The notes under the pieces: model-generated
Databases searched by the model: none
Seen by the model: the letters and a program-made list of their open reading frames with translations, nothing else
What the model was told of the DNA's origin: nothing
Assembly (NCBI RefSeq): GCF_000003815.2
Contig: NC_049982.1
Span: forward strand, 29,663,433-29,707,571
Direction of reading: 5' to 3'
Source of the DNA: Branchiostoma floridae
Lineage: Eukaryota > Chordata > Leptocardii > Amphioxiformes > Branchiostomatidae
Length of the DNA stretch: 44,139 nt
Shown here: positions 43,613-44,139 of the stretch, piece by piece
Numbering within the stretch: position 1 is the first letter of the stretch
Layout: each line of letters starts with the position of its first letter
Made by a program: the position numbers and the translations under genes

Positions 43613-44139
43613 CACCACAGAGGATCTGGCAACCGGGTGTCTTCACCCTCCTCGGTTTTCCGTTTTTGTTAGTGTTTTATCTACGTACTGTCATGTCTTT
43701 CAATTCTCCGATATCATCCTATCAAATTTTCCGATGTCCACTCCCTTTCTCCTCCTTGGACGGACTTGACATCGCTAAAGGCCCTGTTGTTTAAAACGGG
43801 TATAGGTTACCTGCAGATAACAGTGTGATACAGATGCATGGATGGACATTATTAGTCTATCCTCGTATTACAAGGACGAACTGAACTGAACTGGACGGTG
43901 TTTAGCGTTACCTTGCCAGTGCTAAGTATTAGAGCAAAATGACAGATTCTGTGCATAAGCACAATTATGGACTTGGCAGGTTCAAAGTATAGCTGTTTTG
44001 TTCTGTAAACAAGATAAGGCACATTATTCGGCGATGGTATCTAATACTTATTTTTGTTTTTACTGAAATTATAAGAAGCGTGGAGGGATAGCAAAGCAAG
44101 AAAATAGCCAACATCAACGATTAAGGGTAGATATGGATT
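43613..44139. other. Sequence downstream of the PKS, no gene seen
   Basis: Probably the remaining PKS 3' UTR and intergenic sequence. I found no AATAAA hexamer after the stop codon. Confidence 0.4.

Noticed and set aside
43363-43794. Leu/Ser-rich ORFs after the PKS stop, possibly an extra PKS domain
   Set aside because: Pyrimidine-tract low complexity; no release-domain motif such as GxSxG in a plausible context.

Overview
The window looks like animal nuclear DNA, most likely an amphioxus (Branchiostoma) scaffold. Genes have GT-AG introns with conserved phases, intergenic DNA is AT-rich and full of microsatellites and small transposons, and four runs of N mark assembly gaps. The amphioxus call is an inference. 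It rests on an animal type I polyketide synthase and on a TM-NHL receptor with NPMY tail motifs, a combination I associate with amphioxus gene models. No database was searched.

Layout. (1) 13-4670, minus: a seven-exon class 3 lipase with an N-terminal myristoylation signal and a homopolymer frameshift in exon 2. (2) 4671-8240: microsatellites, one orphan candidate exon (6177-6357) and the decayed end of the next gene. (3) 8241-10478, minus: an intronless LRR type I membrane protein, truncated by an in-frame stop in its tyrosine-rich tail. (4) 10479-14435: no gene; a dispersed repeat, a tRNA-derived SINE and an old TTAA-type MITE. (5) 14436-21249, minus: a five-exon type II membrane protein. 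Its cytosolic N-terminus carries 25 tyrosine nonapeptides and about 17 NPxY-like 11-mers, and its C-terminus is an extracellular NHL propeller. (6) 21250-25183: a ~345-bp tandem satellite and a TTAA foldback element. (7) 25184-27757, plus: the intact LRR paralogue. (8) 29080-43382, plus: a type I polyketide synthase with KS-AT-DH-(cMT)-ER-KR in one 6.6-kb exon, small exons on both sides and a separate ACP exon. Its introns hold several non-autonomous DNA transposons and tandem duplications.

How they fit together. The most interesting unit is 8.2-27.8 kb. Two divergently oriented LRR receptors flank an NHL receptor of opposite topology, and all three cytosolic tails carry arrays of NPMY motifs. 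NPxY is a known PTB-domain and clathrin-adaptor ligand, so a shared trafficking or signalling tail on two unrelated ectodomains is plausible. The PKS keeps its condensing, dehydrating and reducing catalytic residues but shows no release domain, and its methyltransferase motif is degenerate. It probably makes a reduced polyketide or fatty-acid-like chain. The lipase has no evident link to the other genes.

Exon borders were derived by hand from splice signals and phase. Transcript data would settle the weaker ones, namely the PKS 5' exons and the PKS ACP junction.
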